From NCBI GenBank assembly GCA_000720995.1, contig JOEL01000010.1, forward strand, positions 122,788-186,787: a stretch of DNA of 64,000 bases. Direction: 5' to 3'. Below are positions 25,120 through 33,885 of the stretch, one piece after another. Origin of the DNA: Streptomyces celluloflavus (GTDB lineage: Bacteria > Actinomycetota > Actinomycetes > Streptomycetales > Streptomycetaceae). The translations under genes were made by a program, and so were the position numbers. Every line of letters begins with the position of its first letter. Position 1 is the stretch's first letter. The notes under the pieces were generated by a model, which had not been told where the DNA came from, ran no database searches, and worked only from the letters and a program-made list of their open reading frames with translations.

Positions 25120-26070
25120 ATGACGGAAGACATCAGGAACGAGGCAGTCGGGACGGACGAGGCAGCCAAGACGGACGAGGCGAGCGGAGCGGGCGGGACG
25201 AGGGAGGCGCGCAAGCCGTGTGATGAGACGCGTGAGCCCGGTGAGATGGACGCGCTCTACGCCGACCTGGCGGCCATCGGCCCGTACGGCGTGCACCCCG
25301 GGCATGCGCTGATCACCATGGTCGAACCGCATCCGGGCCATGAATACGCCTACAACCGCTGGTACGAGGACGATCACTACATCGCGGGTGCGATGGCGAT
25401 GCCGTGGATATTCGCCGGCCGCCGCTGGGTTGCCACCCGCGAACTGCAACTGCTGCGCTACCCGGAGCGGTCCGCGGTCGCCCGGCCCGTCACGGCGGGC
25501 TGCTACCTCTCCACGTACTGGGTCACCGAGGGCCGCTACGACGCGCACATGAAGTGGACCGTCGGCATCAACAAGCGCCTCCACCGGGACGGCCGCGTCT
25601 ACCAGGGCCGTACGCATGTCTTCACGGCCTTCCAGGACCATGCGGCGACGGTCTACCGGGACGGCGCGGCGGGCCCCCGGGACTTCCATGCGCTGGACCA
25701 CCCGTACGCCGGGCTGGTCCTGGAGGTCATCGACGCGGACGGGCCCGAGCAGCGGGCCGAACTGCTGGAGTGGCTCCGCACCCGGCGGCTGCCGCGACGC
25801 CTGGCGGGCTCACCGGCCGCGATGGTCACCGTCTTCCGGCCGACACCGCTGCCGGCGGACCGGATGGCGTATGTGAAGCAGGTCGAGGGGGTCGGCACCC
25901 GGCTGACACTGCTGTGGTTCCTCCAGGAGGACCCGCGCGACGGCTGGGCCACGCACTTCGCGGACCTGGGAGCCGATGTCGAGCGGTCGGGGCTGGGCCG
26001 GGTGGAGCTGGTGGCGCCGTTCATCCCGACCGTCCCGGGGACGGACCGGTACGTCGCCGAACTGCGCTGA
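25120..26070 (+). CDS. Hypothetical protein, possibly tandem dimeric alpha/beta-barrel (EthD-like)
   Basis: A 316-residue protein of unknown function. The first about 40 residues are charged and low complexity (DEAAKTDEASGAGG), so translation may instead start at the ATG at 25246 (MDALYADLAAIG). Two halves look alike: HALITMVEPHPGHEYAYNRWYEDDHYIAGAMAMPW and later GLVLEVIDADGPEQRAELLEWLR, reminiscent of EthD-type ferredoxin-like folds; this likeness is weak. No signal or membrane segment. The CTGAC-N5-GTCAG site immediately upstream ties it to the luciferase/SDR/amidohydrolase units, suggesting a helper or enzyme in the same pathway. Confidence 0.7.
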   Translation: MTEDIRNEAVGTDEAAKTDEASGAGGTREARKPCDETREPGEMDALYADLAAIGPYGVHPGHALITMVEPHPGHEYAYNRWYEDDHYIAGAMAMPWIFAGRRWVATRELQLLRYPERSAVARPVTAGCYLSTYWVTEGRYDAHMKWTVGINKRLHRDGRVYQGRTHVFTAFQDHAATVYRDGAAGPRDFHALDHPYAGLVLEVIDADGPEQRAELLEWLRTRRLPRRLAGSPAAMVTVFRPTPLPADRMAYVKQVEGVGTRLTLLWFLQEDPRDGWATHFADLGADVERSGLGRVELVAPFIPTVPGTDRYVAELR

Positions 26071-26285
26071 GCGGGCAGGCCGACCGGTACGGGAGGCCGA
26101 CGGGTACGGGAGGCCGCTCGGCGCGGCGGCTGTACGGAATGACGGCCGTACGGTGTGACGGGCTCGAACCCGGTGCCCGGCCGTCGGCGGACATGGCCGA
26201 GCCCCCTCGGCCGGGACGGCGATCCAGTCGAGAGGGCCCGTATCTGTGGTGCGGTTACGCGAACTGCGTCAGGTGAGAGGTCAGA

Positions 26286-26495
26286 TCACGCGAGGGGGTA
26301 CGCGCCACCGGCGACATCCGAGACGAAGGTGCTCCACGCGGAGTTGTCGAACGTGAGACGCGGACCGTCGGGGTCCTTGGAGTCACGTACCGCAATGGCT
26401 TCGGTGGTCGGGACGGCGATTTCCACACAGGCGCCGTTGCCACCGGAGTACGAGGACTTCGTCCAAGAGAATGCGGAATTGGGCTGAATAACCAT
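26286..26495 (-). CDS. DUF397 protein, partner of the upstream XRE regulator (Scr2-like)
   Basis: A 69-residue DUF397 protein: FSWTKSSYSGGNGACVEIAVPTTEAIAVRDSKDPDGPRLTFDNSAWSTFVSDV contains the SSYSGGNGACVEVA and VRDSKDP hallmarks. The ATG at 26495 has GGAG six bases upstream; the GTG two codons earlier overlaps that ribosome site. It lies 263 bp downstream of an XRE/DUF5753 regulator. Such pairs are very common in streptomycetes, the small protein acting as a cognate modulator. From memory this pair corresponds to Scr1/Scr2 (SCO4441/SCO4442) of S. coelicolor, which affect antibiotic production; the orthology rests on gene order. Confidence 0.9.
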   Translation of the reverse strand: MVIQPNSAFSWTKSSYSGGNGACVEIAVPTTEAIAVRDSKDPDGPRLTFDNSAWSTFVSDVAGGAYPLA

Positions 26496-26758
26496 GTTCA
26501 CTCCGACTCATTCTGAGTTGCCGCGGATTCGGTAGCGCTGACGCTACGCGCCAACACCACTGGCGACAGGGGGTATTCACCCGTCCGAATGGCGTATTCC
26601 CTGATCTCTTTTCAAGGCGGGTGACCCCGGTGTACCGTGCGGCCCTTTTCGTCGGGATGCCTTCACCCGCAGCCGCGCCCGGCCCTCTCACCTCGCACTC
26701 GACCCGTCCTCGGCCCGTCCCGGGCCCCTCCCCGCCTCGCCCTCACCGCGGTCTCGCC

Positions 26759-27625
26759 TTACCCCGCGGCATCCGCGTGCAACTGCGCCGTATCGGCGAT
26801 GAACTGCCGGCTCTTGTCGGCGTTCAGCGCCTGTGCGCGCAAATGCTCGTACATGATCGTGTACTTGTGCACATCGTTGGTTTTCTCCAGATAGAGATCG
26901 CTGGTGACACCCTCGATGTAGACCACGCTCGAATCGGCGGCATCGTCGAATTCCAGAATGGAGAACGTCCCCGACATCCCGGCGTGCGCACCGGTGTCGT
27001 AGGGCAGTACCTGGACGGTCACATGCGGCAGCAGGCTCACCTCGACGAGATATTCCAGCTGCTCGCGCATGATCAGATGGCTGCCGACCACCCGCCGCAG
27101 CGCGCTCTCGTCCAGCACCACCCACAGCCGCAGCTGGCGATCGGGGTCATTGACCCGCTCCTGGCGCCGCATCCGGACCTGGATGCGCTTGTCCAACTGG
27201 TCGGGCGCCAGCTCCGGGACCGTGCCGGGGATCACCGCCTCGGCATAGCCAGGGGTCTGCAACAGGCCGGGCACCAGCAGCGATTCGTAGACCCGCAGCG
27301 AGGCCGCCTCGGTCTCCAGGCCGATGTAGACGCTGTACGGGATGTCACCGAACGCGTGCCACCAGCCTTGCTGCCGCGAATCCTTGGCCATCTGCATCAG
27401 CGAATCCACTATGCGGTGATCGTCCACCTCGTAGACACCGCAGAGATCACGGACATCGCGCTGGCTGATGCTGCGGCGGCCGTTCTCCAGCCTGCTGATC
27501 TTCGATTGGGAAACGAGCAGACGCTCGGCCACCTCTTCCGCCGTCATGCCCTTGAGCTCCCGGAGCCTGCGCAGCTCCTGGCCCAACCGGCGTCGCCTGA
27601 CGGTGGGATTGACGTTGGACGCCAC
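26759..27625 (-). CDS. XRE-family regulator with DUF5753 ligand domain (Scr1-like)
   Basis: A 288-residue transcription factor. Residues about 10-70 are the helix-turn-helix (LGQELRRLRELKGMTAEEVAERLLVSQSKISRLENGRRSI), and residues about 95-280 are the DUF5753 region (YVIG-like SLRVYESLLVPGLLQTPGYAEAV, later VQVLPYDTGAHAGMSGTFSILEF). I chose the GTG at 27625 because GGAGGT precedes it and the longer frame is unrelated. It heads a pair with the DUF397 gene. Its own leader region (27626-27916) has no gene. In other streptomycetes such regulators affect development and antibiotics; the ligand is unknown. Confidence 0.92.
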   Translation of the reverse strand: MASNVNPTVRRRRLGQELRRLRELKGMTAEEVAERLLVSQSKISRLENGRRSISQRDVRDLCGVYEVDDHRIVDSLMQMAKDSRQQGWWHAFGDIPYSVYIGLETEAASLRVYESLLVPGLLQTPGYAEAVIPGTVPELAPDQLDKRIQVRMRRQERVNDPDRQLRLWVVLDESALRRVVGSHLIMREQLEYLVEVSLLPHVTVQVLPYDTGAHAGMSGTFSILEFDDAADSSVVYIEGVTSDLYLEKTNDVHKYTIMYEHLRAQALNADKSRQFIADTAQLHADAAG

Positions 27626-27916
27626 GGGACGTGCACCTCCGGCTCCGTACTGCTCTCTGTTCTTGCTCAGCAGAGTGCCACTCCAGGTAGACGCTGCGCA
27701 GTGAAATGCACACAGAAGGCAATCGAGCATGCGCACGCGGGGTGGCGGAACGGCCGTCGTCCGGAACGGCCGGCCCGCCACCCCGCGCTTCTTGCCGCGG
27801 CTCCCGAACGGGATGGTGGGGACGGTGGTGCGGTCGGTGCGGTCAGGGCGGACGCGGTGCCGGGGTGTCCGTGATGCGGGTGGTGCACCTGATGCCCGGC
27901 GCCGCGGTGCCGTACG

Positions 27917-28702
27917 TCAGCGGGCGCCGACTCGGGCCATGCTGCCGTGGCCGTGCCGCGACTGGAGCGGCACACCGGCCGCGTCCGCCGTGGCACGGGC
28001 CGCCGGCTGCCGGACCGGCCCTGGTCCCGGACCCGGTCCCGGGGGCGCACCCGCGGCCTGGGCCCGCCGGGGCTGTGCGGCGGCGCCGTTCTGCACATCC
28101 ATGACGGCGTGCGCGACCAGCCCGCCCATCGGGTCGTGCCGGATCAGGTCACGGAGACGGGAGCGCGAGGAGCGCCCTTCGTTCCCCGGGTAGAGATGCT
28201 TGCCGAGCCCGACCGCATGGGCCAGCGCGGCGAGCGCCGCGGTCCGCGGGTCCGGCGGTACGCCGGTGCGGATCGCGTTGTCCAGCCGGGCCCTGATCTC
28301 CCGGCTGATGGCCGTCTCCGTCGCCTGATAGCGCGTCGTCGGCAGTACCCCGCACATCTGTCCCGCCACGGCATGCACCATGCCGCACCGCTCCAGATGC
28401 GAGAGATACGTCTGGCGGAGCCCCAGCCGGGGCCCGCCGATCCAGTGGACCGCCCGCACCGGACTGCCGCGTCGGCGCAGCAGTTCGAGCGCGGAGTCCA
28501 GAGTCGGATCTCCTGTCGGCCGTGGCATCACCACGGCGATACGATCCCCGTCCGGGGCTATCCGTCCTGCCAGAGCCAGCTCTACTAGCTGGGCCCCGGC
28601 CAGGCCGAGGTCGAGCGACTGCGGCTGCGCTGTGGTGCCCGTGGTCGGGTCCAAAGCGAGCAGCAGAAGCTCCTCCGGAATTGTTCTGCGGCTCCTGCCC
28701 AT
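27917..28702 (-). CDS. GPP34 (GOLPH3-like) family phosphoprotein
   Basis: A 261-residue protein of the GPP34/GOLPH3 family, in eukaryotes a phosphoinositide-binding Golgi protein and in actinobacteria a family of unclear role. TIPEELLLLALDPTTG opens the domain, followed by LAGAQLVELALAGRIA and the C-terminal ALAALAHAVGLGKHLYPGNEGRSSRSRLRDLIRHDPMGGLVAHAV. The last about 45 residues are Pro/Gly/Ala-rich and probably disordered. GGGGAGG precedes the ATG at 28702. It is divergent from the carboxypeptidase gene and upstream of the XRE/DUF397 pair in the same direction. Confidence 0.9.
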   Translation of the reverse strand: MGRSRRTIPEELLLLALDPTTGTTAQPQSLDLGLAGAQLVELALAGRIAPDGDRIAVVMPRPTGDPTLDSALELLRRRGSPVRAVHWIGGPRLGLRQTYLSHLERCGMVHAVAGQMCGVLPTTRYQATETAISREIRARLDNAIRTGVPPDPRTAALAALAHAVGLGKHLYPGNEGRSSRSRLRDLIRHDPMGGLVAHAVMDVQNGAAAQPRRAQAAGAPPGPGPGPGPVRQPAARATADAAGVPLQSRHGHGSMARVGAR

Positions 28703-28781
28703 CCATGCCTCCCCGCGTGGATGAATGACAGGGTGACCCCTCTCACATTCATCTGTCGAGAGTGCGTGGGGGGTTCGGTAG

Positions 28782-28815
28782 GGAACCTGTAGGTATGTCG
28801 TGCTCGTCTAGCACG
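28782..28815 (+). promoter_or_regulatory. Possible ECF-type promoter and inverted repeat before the carboxypeptidase gene
   Basis: GGAACC at 28782-28787 is followed after 17 bp by CGTC at 28805-28808, a layout like cell-envelope ECF sigma (SigE-type) promoters of Streptomyces. The same stretch holds CGTGCT-N5-AGCACG at 28799-28815. Both are pattern matches only. Confidence 0.3.
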
Positions 28816-28940
28816 TCGGCGACGCCTTCCGTGGGGCGCGGCGGCCAATGGTTCGCGTGGCGGCGGGGTGCCGCCCCGCGAACACAGGACACTTGGGAAC
28901 ACTGGGCCAGGCAGCAGTACGACGTACGAAGGAGACATCG

Positions 28941-31900
28941 GTGGCGGGCGAGTCCCCCGACAAGTCGGACAGGAAGCAGCCGTCGGGGGAGACGGCGCGG
29001 AGTGAACAGGATCCGCGCTTGGCGGTCTTCCGTCGGGAGCCGGACGAGACGCAGGCCGGGAAACCGGCCGACGGGTCCGCGCAGGGGCCTGAGGCGGCTC
29101 AGGGGGCCACTGTGGGCGCTGTGGCGACCCCGGGCGGCGGTGATCGCCCGCGGGGCGCCACGGCCGCGCGTACGGCCACCGCGGACGGCGGGGACGGGAA
29201 CGACGGGGACGGCGACGGCGGGGCCGGTGGCCCGGTGGACGCTGCTCGGATGGCCGGGGATGGCGACGAGGATGCCGTCGCAAAGCCGGGAGCAAAGACC
29301 GCGGTGACGGCTGAGAAGAAGGCTGAGAAGAAGGTGGAAGCGAAGGCGGAGGCCACTCCGGAGAACGGACCGGAGGCTGGGCCGAAGGGCGAGCCGGCAG
29401 CTGTGACCGCCGGTGCGGAGCACGGCGCGAAGGCCGGTGCGAAGGCGGCGGTCGCCGGGGGCGCGGACGGCGATGCCGGCGCGGACGGGGCTGCGGACGT
29501 GGACGGTGCTGCGGACGCGGAAGCGGCCGTGGTTGCGGGCGGCGGCAAGTCCGGGGCGGAGGCCAAGTCCGGGGCGGAGGCCGAGCCGGGTGCCGGCGCC
29601 AAGTCGGCGGGCGCGGCTGAGGACGGGGCCAAGGGCGGCGTCCCGGGCGACGAGCCCGCACCGGACGCTGTGGACAAGGCGACGGCCGTGTTCGCGACGC
29701 TCGGCGCGCAGAAGAGCGGCGACAAGGGGCGGAGCGCGGGTCAGAGTCTGAGCCAGGGCAAGGGTGAGGACGAGGCTGCCGGCGCGGGGCGGGCCGAGGG
29801 TGCCGCCGATGAGGCGTCCGTCGATACCGCAACCCGTACGTTCACTATCGCGAAGACCAAGGCGAACGGGACGGCGAAGGGGGGCGGCACCACCGAGGAG
29901 CAGGCGGAGCAGCCCGTCGACCAGCCGACCGCCATCTTCAAGATCGCGCCGCCTGTTGGGGACAAGCCCGTTGGCGACAAGCCCGAAGGCGGCAAGTCCG
30001 ACGGTCCCAAGCCCGGGGCCGACGACGCCGAGCCCGCAGGCGGCGCCAAGCCCGTGGACGGCGGTAAGACGTCCAAGTCCGGATCCGGCGAAGCCAAGAG
30101 CAGCGAAGGCAAGGACAGCAAGGCCAAGGCCAAGGCCAAGGACGGCAAGGACGGCAAGGACGAGGCTCAGGGCAAGGAAAGCCGCCAGAGCAAGGGCGAC
30201 GGCGCCAAGGCCGACGGCGCCAAGGCCGACGAGGTAAAGGGCGACGGCGCCAAGGCCGCGGCTGGATCGCGTGCGGCCGAGCGGGATGCCGAGCGGACCA
30301 GCCAGTTCGTGGCGCTGAAGTCGACGGACACCGGTGCGGCGGAGCGGTCGCTCGGCAAGACGGCGGACCGGGCGCCCGGCTGGGGCGGGGCCACGGCCCC
30401 CGGCAAGGCGTCGGACAAGGCGTCGGAGAAGGACACCGGCGAGGAGTCGGCCCCCGCCGCGAAGGACAAGGCCGCCGCATCCGGCGCCAAGCCGTCCGCC
30501 GCGGTCACCGGAGCCACCGCGGCCGCCCCCGGCACCACTGCCCCCGGCACCACTGCCCCCGGCACCACTGCCCCCGGCACCGCCGCGACCGGAGCCTCCG
30601 CGGCCGCCCAGCCGAAGGCTGGGTCCGGCGCGCTGCCCGACTCCGAGCAGACCCGGCAGCAGCCGCTGCCGCCGCTCGACCTGCTGGCGAAGCTCACCAA
30701 CACCCCGCCGCCGCCCGAGACCAAGCTGCGTACGACCGTCCGCCGGTTCAAGATCTGGACCCCGCTGGTCGTCCTGCTGGCGATCATCTTCGTGGTCGTT
30801 CAGGCGGTGCGCCCGGTGCCGGCTCCGAAGCTGGCCGTCGGCGCGGAGGCCGCGTTCACCTTCAAGGGCGGCGAGCTCAATCTGCCCTGGCCCGATCAGG
30901 GGCAGGCCACGGCGGAGGTCGTCGGCGTGGGCAGCCTGGGCACGTCGGGCCAGGAGAAGCCGGTACCGACCGCGAGCGTCGCCAAGGTGATGACCGCGTA
31001 TGTGATCCTGCGCGACCACCCGCTGAAGAAGAAGCAGCAGGGCGAGTCGATCACGATAGACGCCAAGGCGGAGGCGGACTCGAAGAAGGGGGACGAGTCG
31101 CGGGTGCCGGTCAAGGAGGGACAGAAGTTCAGCGAGTACCAGATGCTCCAGATGCTGATGATCCCGTCCGGTAACAACGCCGCCCGCCAGCTGGCGCGTT
31201 GGGATGCCCAGTCCGAGGAGGCGTTCGTGAAGAAGATGAACGACGCCGCCAAGAAGATGGGGATGACCAAGACGACGTACACCGACCCCAGCGGCCTGGA
31301 CGAGAAGACCGTCAGCACCCCCGCCGACCAGCTCAAGCTGGCCGAACTGGTGATGAAGAACGATGTCTTCCGGGAGATCGTCGCCATGGAGAACGTCAAG
31401 ATCGATGGTCTGCCGGAGACGCTGTACGCCAACAACAGCCTGCTCACGACGATGCCGGGCGTGGTGCGCGGTATCAAGACCGGTTCGAGCTCGGCGGCCG
31501 GCGGCGCGTTCATGTGGGCCGCGTACCGCACCGTCGGCGGTGAGACGCAGACGCTGCTCGGCGTGACCATGGACCAGCGCACCACCAGCAAGGACTCCAA
31601 CGCCCACCTGGCGCTCGCCCTGAAGAACAGCGAGAAGGTGATCAAGGCGGTGCGGGACGCGCTGGTCTCGGACACCGTGGTGAAGAAGGGCCAGGTCGTC
31701 GGCTACGTGGACGACGGGCTCGGCGGCCGGACGCCGGTCGTCGCGACCAAGGACCTGAAGGCGGTCGGATGGCCCGGCATGAAGGCGACCTTCTCCATGA
31801 GCGACGGCGGCAAGGCCGTCCCGCACACGGCGAAGGCCGGTACCGAGATCGGTGTCCTGACGGTCGGCAACGGCGAGAGCGTGCAGAAGGTGCCGGTGGC

Positions 31901-31958
31901 GTTGCAGAAGGATCTGGTCGAGCCGTCGTTCGGCGCGAAGCTGACGCGCATCAGCTGA
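28941..31958 (+). CDS. D-alanyl-D-alanine carboxypeptidase (peptidase S11) with very long disordered N-terminus
   Basis: A 1005-residue cell-wall enzyme that trims the terminal D-Ala of peptidoglycan stem peptides. Residues 1 to about 590 are low complexity, rich in Ala, Lys, Gly, Asp and Glu, and predicted cytoplasmic. One transmembrane helix (WTPLVVLLAIIFVVVQAV, about residues 609-626) anchors the catalytic domain outside. The catalytic SxxK is in TASVAKVM, SGN in IPSGNNAARQ and KTG in GIKTGSSSAAGGAF, so the active site is complete. The GTG at 28941 follows GAAGGAG. From memory it matches S. coelicolor SCO4439, which functions in spore-wall maturation. The next gene is a membrane glycosyltransferase. 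Confidence 0.95.
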   Translation: MAGESPDKSDRKQPSGETARSEQDPRLAVFRREPDETQAGKPADGSAQGPEAAQGATVGAVATPGGGDRPRGATAARTATADGGDGNDGDGDGGAGGPVDAARMAGDGDEDAVAKPGAKTAVTAEKKAEKKVEAKAEATPENGPEAGPKGEPAAVTAGAEHGAKAGAKAAVAGGADGDAGADGAADVDGAADAEAAVVAGGGKSGAEAKSGAEAEPGAGAKSAGAAEDGAKGGVPGDEPAPDAVDKATAVFATLGAQKSGDKGRSAGQSLSQGKGEDEAAGAGRAEGAADEASVDTATRTFTIAKTKANGTAKGGGTTEEQAEQPVDQPTAIFKIAPPVGDKPVGDKPEGGKSDGPKPGADDAEPAGGAKPVDGGKTSKSGSGEAKSSEGKDSKAKAKAKDGKDGKDEAQGKESRQSKGDGAKADGAKADEVKGDGAKAAAGSRAAERDAERTSQFVALKSTDTGAAERSLGKTADRAPGWGGATAPGKASDKASEKDTGEESAPAAKDKAAASGAKPSAAVTGATAAAPGTTAPGTTAPGTTAPGTAATGASAAAQPKAGSGALPDSEQTRQQPLPPLDLLAKLTNTPPPPETKLRTTVRRFKIWTPLVVLLAIIFVVVQAVRPVPAPKLAVGAEAAFTFKGGELNLPWPDQGQATAEVVGVGSLGTSGQEKPVPTASVAKVMTAYVILRDHPLKKKQQGESITIDAKAEADSKKGDESRVPVKEGQKFSEYQMLQMLMIPSGNNAARQLARWDAQSEEAFVKKMNDAAKKMGMTKTTYTDPSGLDEKTVSTPADQLKLAELVMKNDVFREIVAMENVKIDGLPETLYANNSLLTTMPGVVRGIKTGSSSAAGGAFMWAAYRTVGGETQTLLGVTMDQRTTSKDSNAHLALALKNSEKVIKAVRDALVSDTVVKKGQVVGYVDDGLGGRTPVVATKDLKAVGWPGMKATFSMSDGGKAVPHTAKAGTEIGVLTVGNGESVQKVPVALQKDLVEPSFGAKLTRIS

Positions 31959-32162
31959 CCAGGGGTCGCTCCGGGCCGGGCCACCGGTCCGGAGCGACCG
32001 CCGCCCGGCCCCGGGGAGCCGGGCCCCGTCCCGGTCCACCGCCGCAGGCCGTCGGATCGGGTCGTCCCAGCAGGCCATCGAAGTCCGCCGGTTCGCCACC
32101 GGAGTTCGTCCTCGGAGTCCGTCATCGACGTAGCGCAAGCACAGAAGACGTACGCGTCCGCC

Positions 32163-33638
32163 GTGCCCGCCCGGAGCGCGTGGGCGGCGCGGTGCGCGGT
32201 GGTGCTGACGCCCTCGGGGCTGATGCTGCTCCTGGGCATGTGGGGCATCCGGCGGCAGGACGCCATCTGGCGGGACGAGGCCGTCACCTACGACATGGCG
32301 CACCGCAGCCTGGCCGACCTGTGGCCGACGCTGCAGCACGTCGATGTCGTGCACGGCCTGTACTACGTGCTGATGCACGTCTGGTTCGTCGTCTACGACG
32401 GTACCCTCGACGGCTTCCTCGGCCCGGTGATCGGCCTGCGGCTGCCGTCCGTGGCCGCGATGACGGCCGCCACGGCGGGCGTCGCGCTGCTGGGCCAACG
32501 GCTGGTCGGGCGGCGGGCGGGGCTGCTCGCGGGCATCACCTTCGCGCTGATCCCCGTCGTGCAGCAGTACGCGCAGGAGGGCCGCTCCTACGCGATGGTC
32601 TGCGCGCTGGTCGTCTGGGCCACATATCTGCTGGTGACGGCCGCCGCCCGGCCCCGCCGGGCGCTGTGGCTCGGCTATACGGCCCTGATGCTGGTCGCCT
32701 GCCTGCTGCACGAGTTCGCCGCGCTGGCACTGCCGGCGCACGGTGCCGCGCTGGTCCTGGCGCGGCTGCCGCGCGGCGTCCGGCGCTCCTGGCTCCTGTC
32801 GGCCACCGCCGTACTCGCCGGTCTGGCCCCGCTCGCGATCTTCAGTGTCCGGCAGTCGGCGCAGGTCAGCTGGCTCATGTGGCCGGACCCCGTCCAACTG
32901 CTGACCTTCGCGGTGCTCGCGGTCGCCGGTATCGCCTGCGCCCGGGTCCCGGTGCGCTCCCGCGGCCCGATCGGCCTGCGCGCGATGGGCATCGCCCTCC
33001 TCCTGCTCCCCACCCTCCTCCTGCTCCTCCTCTCGCACGTCGAGCCCGCCTACGTCGACCGCTACGTCCTCTACTACGTGACCGGCTTCGCGCTGCTCGC
33101 CGGTGCCGCGCTGGCCCGGTTGCTGCGGCCGGCCGGTGAGCGGGGCCAGACCCGCGGCCGGCGGCTGCGGTGGACGATGGCGGTGGTGCTGGTCCTGGCG
33201 GCGCTGCTGCCCGTCGACGTCCATCTGCGCAGCCCGGACAGCCGGGTCGATGACGTGACCGCGGTCGCCCAGGCCGTCCGCGAGGTGGCCCGGCCGGGCG
33301 ACGGGCTGCTGTTCATGCCCGCCCGCCGCCGGGTCTGGTCGGCGGTGGAGCCGCATCAGTTCCGCGGTCTGACCGACCTCGCGCTGGCCAAGGGGCCGGT
33401 GGCCTCGCACACCCTCTACGGCACCGAGCGGTCCGGCGACACGATCCGCGACCGGATGCTGACCGCCCGCCGGATCGTCGTCGCCGGCGACCCGGACGAT
33501 CAGCCCCTCGACGGCAACGACCAGGAAATCGCCAAACGCACCACGCTGCGGGACGCGTTCGTGGTGTGCGGCAGCACCGAGGTCCACGGCGCCCGCATCA
33601 CGGTGTACGCGCGGCCGGGGGAGTGCGGGGGGTCCTGA
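32163..33638 (+). CDS. GT-C fold (family 39-like) membrane glycosyltransferase
   Basis: A 491-residue polytopic membrane protein with about 10-11 hydrophobic helices. IWRDEAVTYDMAHRSLADLW, just after the first helix, has the Asp-Glu pair in the first outer loop that marks GT-C polyprenyl-phosphate-sugar transferases (PMT/ArnT type), followed by HVDVVHGLYYVLMHVW. The soluble C-terminal domain (about residues 350-490) is outside. It probably transfers a sugar from a lipid carrier to a wall or surface acceptor. The GTG at 32163 has no clear ribosome site. It follows the carboxypeptidase by 204 bp and may share cell-envelope roles. Confidence 0.8.
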   Translation: MPARSAWAARCAVVLTPSGLMLLLGMWGIRRQDAIWRDEAVTYDMAHRSLADLWPTLQHVDVVHGLYYVLMHVWFVVYDGTLDGFLGPVIGLRLPSVAAMTAATAGVALLGQRLVGRRAGLLAGITFALIPVVQQYAQEGRSYAMVCALVVWATYLLVTAAARPRRALWLGYTALMLVACLLHEFAALALPAHGAALVLARLPRGVRRSWLLSATAVLAGLAPLAIFSVRQSAQVSWLMWPDPVQLLTFAVLAVAGIACARVPVRSRGPIGLRAMGIALLLLPTLLLLLLSHVEPAYVDRYVLYYVTGFALLAGAALARLLRPAGERGQTRGRRLRWTMAVVLVLAALLPVDVHLRSPDSRVDDVTAVAQAVREVARPGDGLLFMPARRRVWSAVEPHQFRGLTDLALAKGPVASHTLYGTERSGDTIRDRMLTARRIVVAGDPDDQPLDGNDQEIAKRTTLRDAFVVCGSTEVHGARITVYARPGECGGS

Positions 33639-33692
33639 CGGCGGCGGGCGGGGCTGGTGTGCCTGCTGAGGGGGTGGAGGGCTGCGGGGGCC

Positions 33693-33882
33693 GGTTTACG
33701 CCGGGTCCGCTGGTTCACGCCAGGTCGGTTGGCTCACGCCGGGTACGTCGGGTCACGTCAGGTCCGCCGGGTCGCAGCGGACGGACTGGTCCGCGTCGGA
33801 TCTGCAGGTTCGGGTCGGACGTGCTCGTACGCGTCACGTCCACTCGTACGCGGCGGGTCCGCTCGTAAGCGTCGGATCCCCC
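33693..33882. repeat. Ten tandem 19-bp degenerate repeats
   Basis: Ten consecutive 19-mers start at 33693, 33712, 33731, 33750, 33769, 33788, 33807, 33826, 33845 and 33864. The consensus is roughly GGTTCACGTCGGGTCCGCT. The array ends 3 bp before the stop codon of the ArsR gene (minus strand) and would be transcribed as its 3' end. It is not a CRISPR: units touch and have no spacers. Confidence 0.8.
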
Positions 33883-33885
33883 GGT

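Noticed and set aside
26150-26190. GGCTCGAACCCGG resembling a tRNA T-arm
   Set aside because: No acceptor, D-arm or anticodon arm can be folded around it.
28749-33587. 1612-codon open frame on the minus strand
   Set aside because: It is antisense to the carboxypeptidase and glycosyltransferase genes, is low complexity and has no family motif; long antisense frames are expected at this GC.
33693-33882. Possible CRISPR array
   Set aside because: Units are contiguous 19-mers without spacers and are too diverged.
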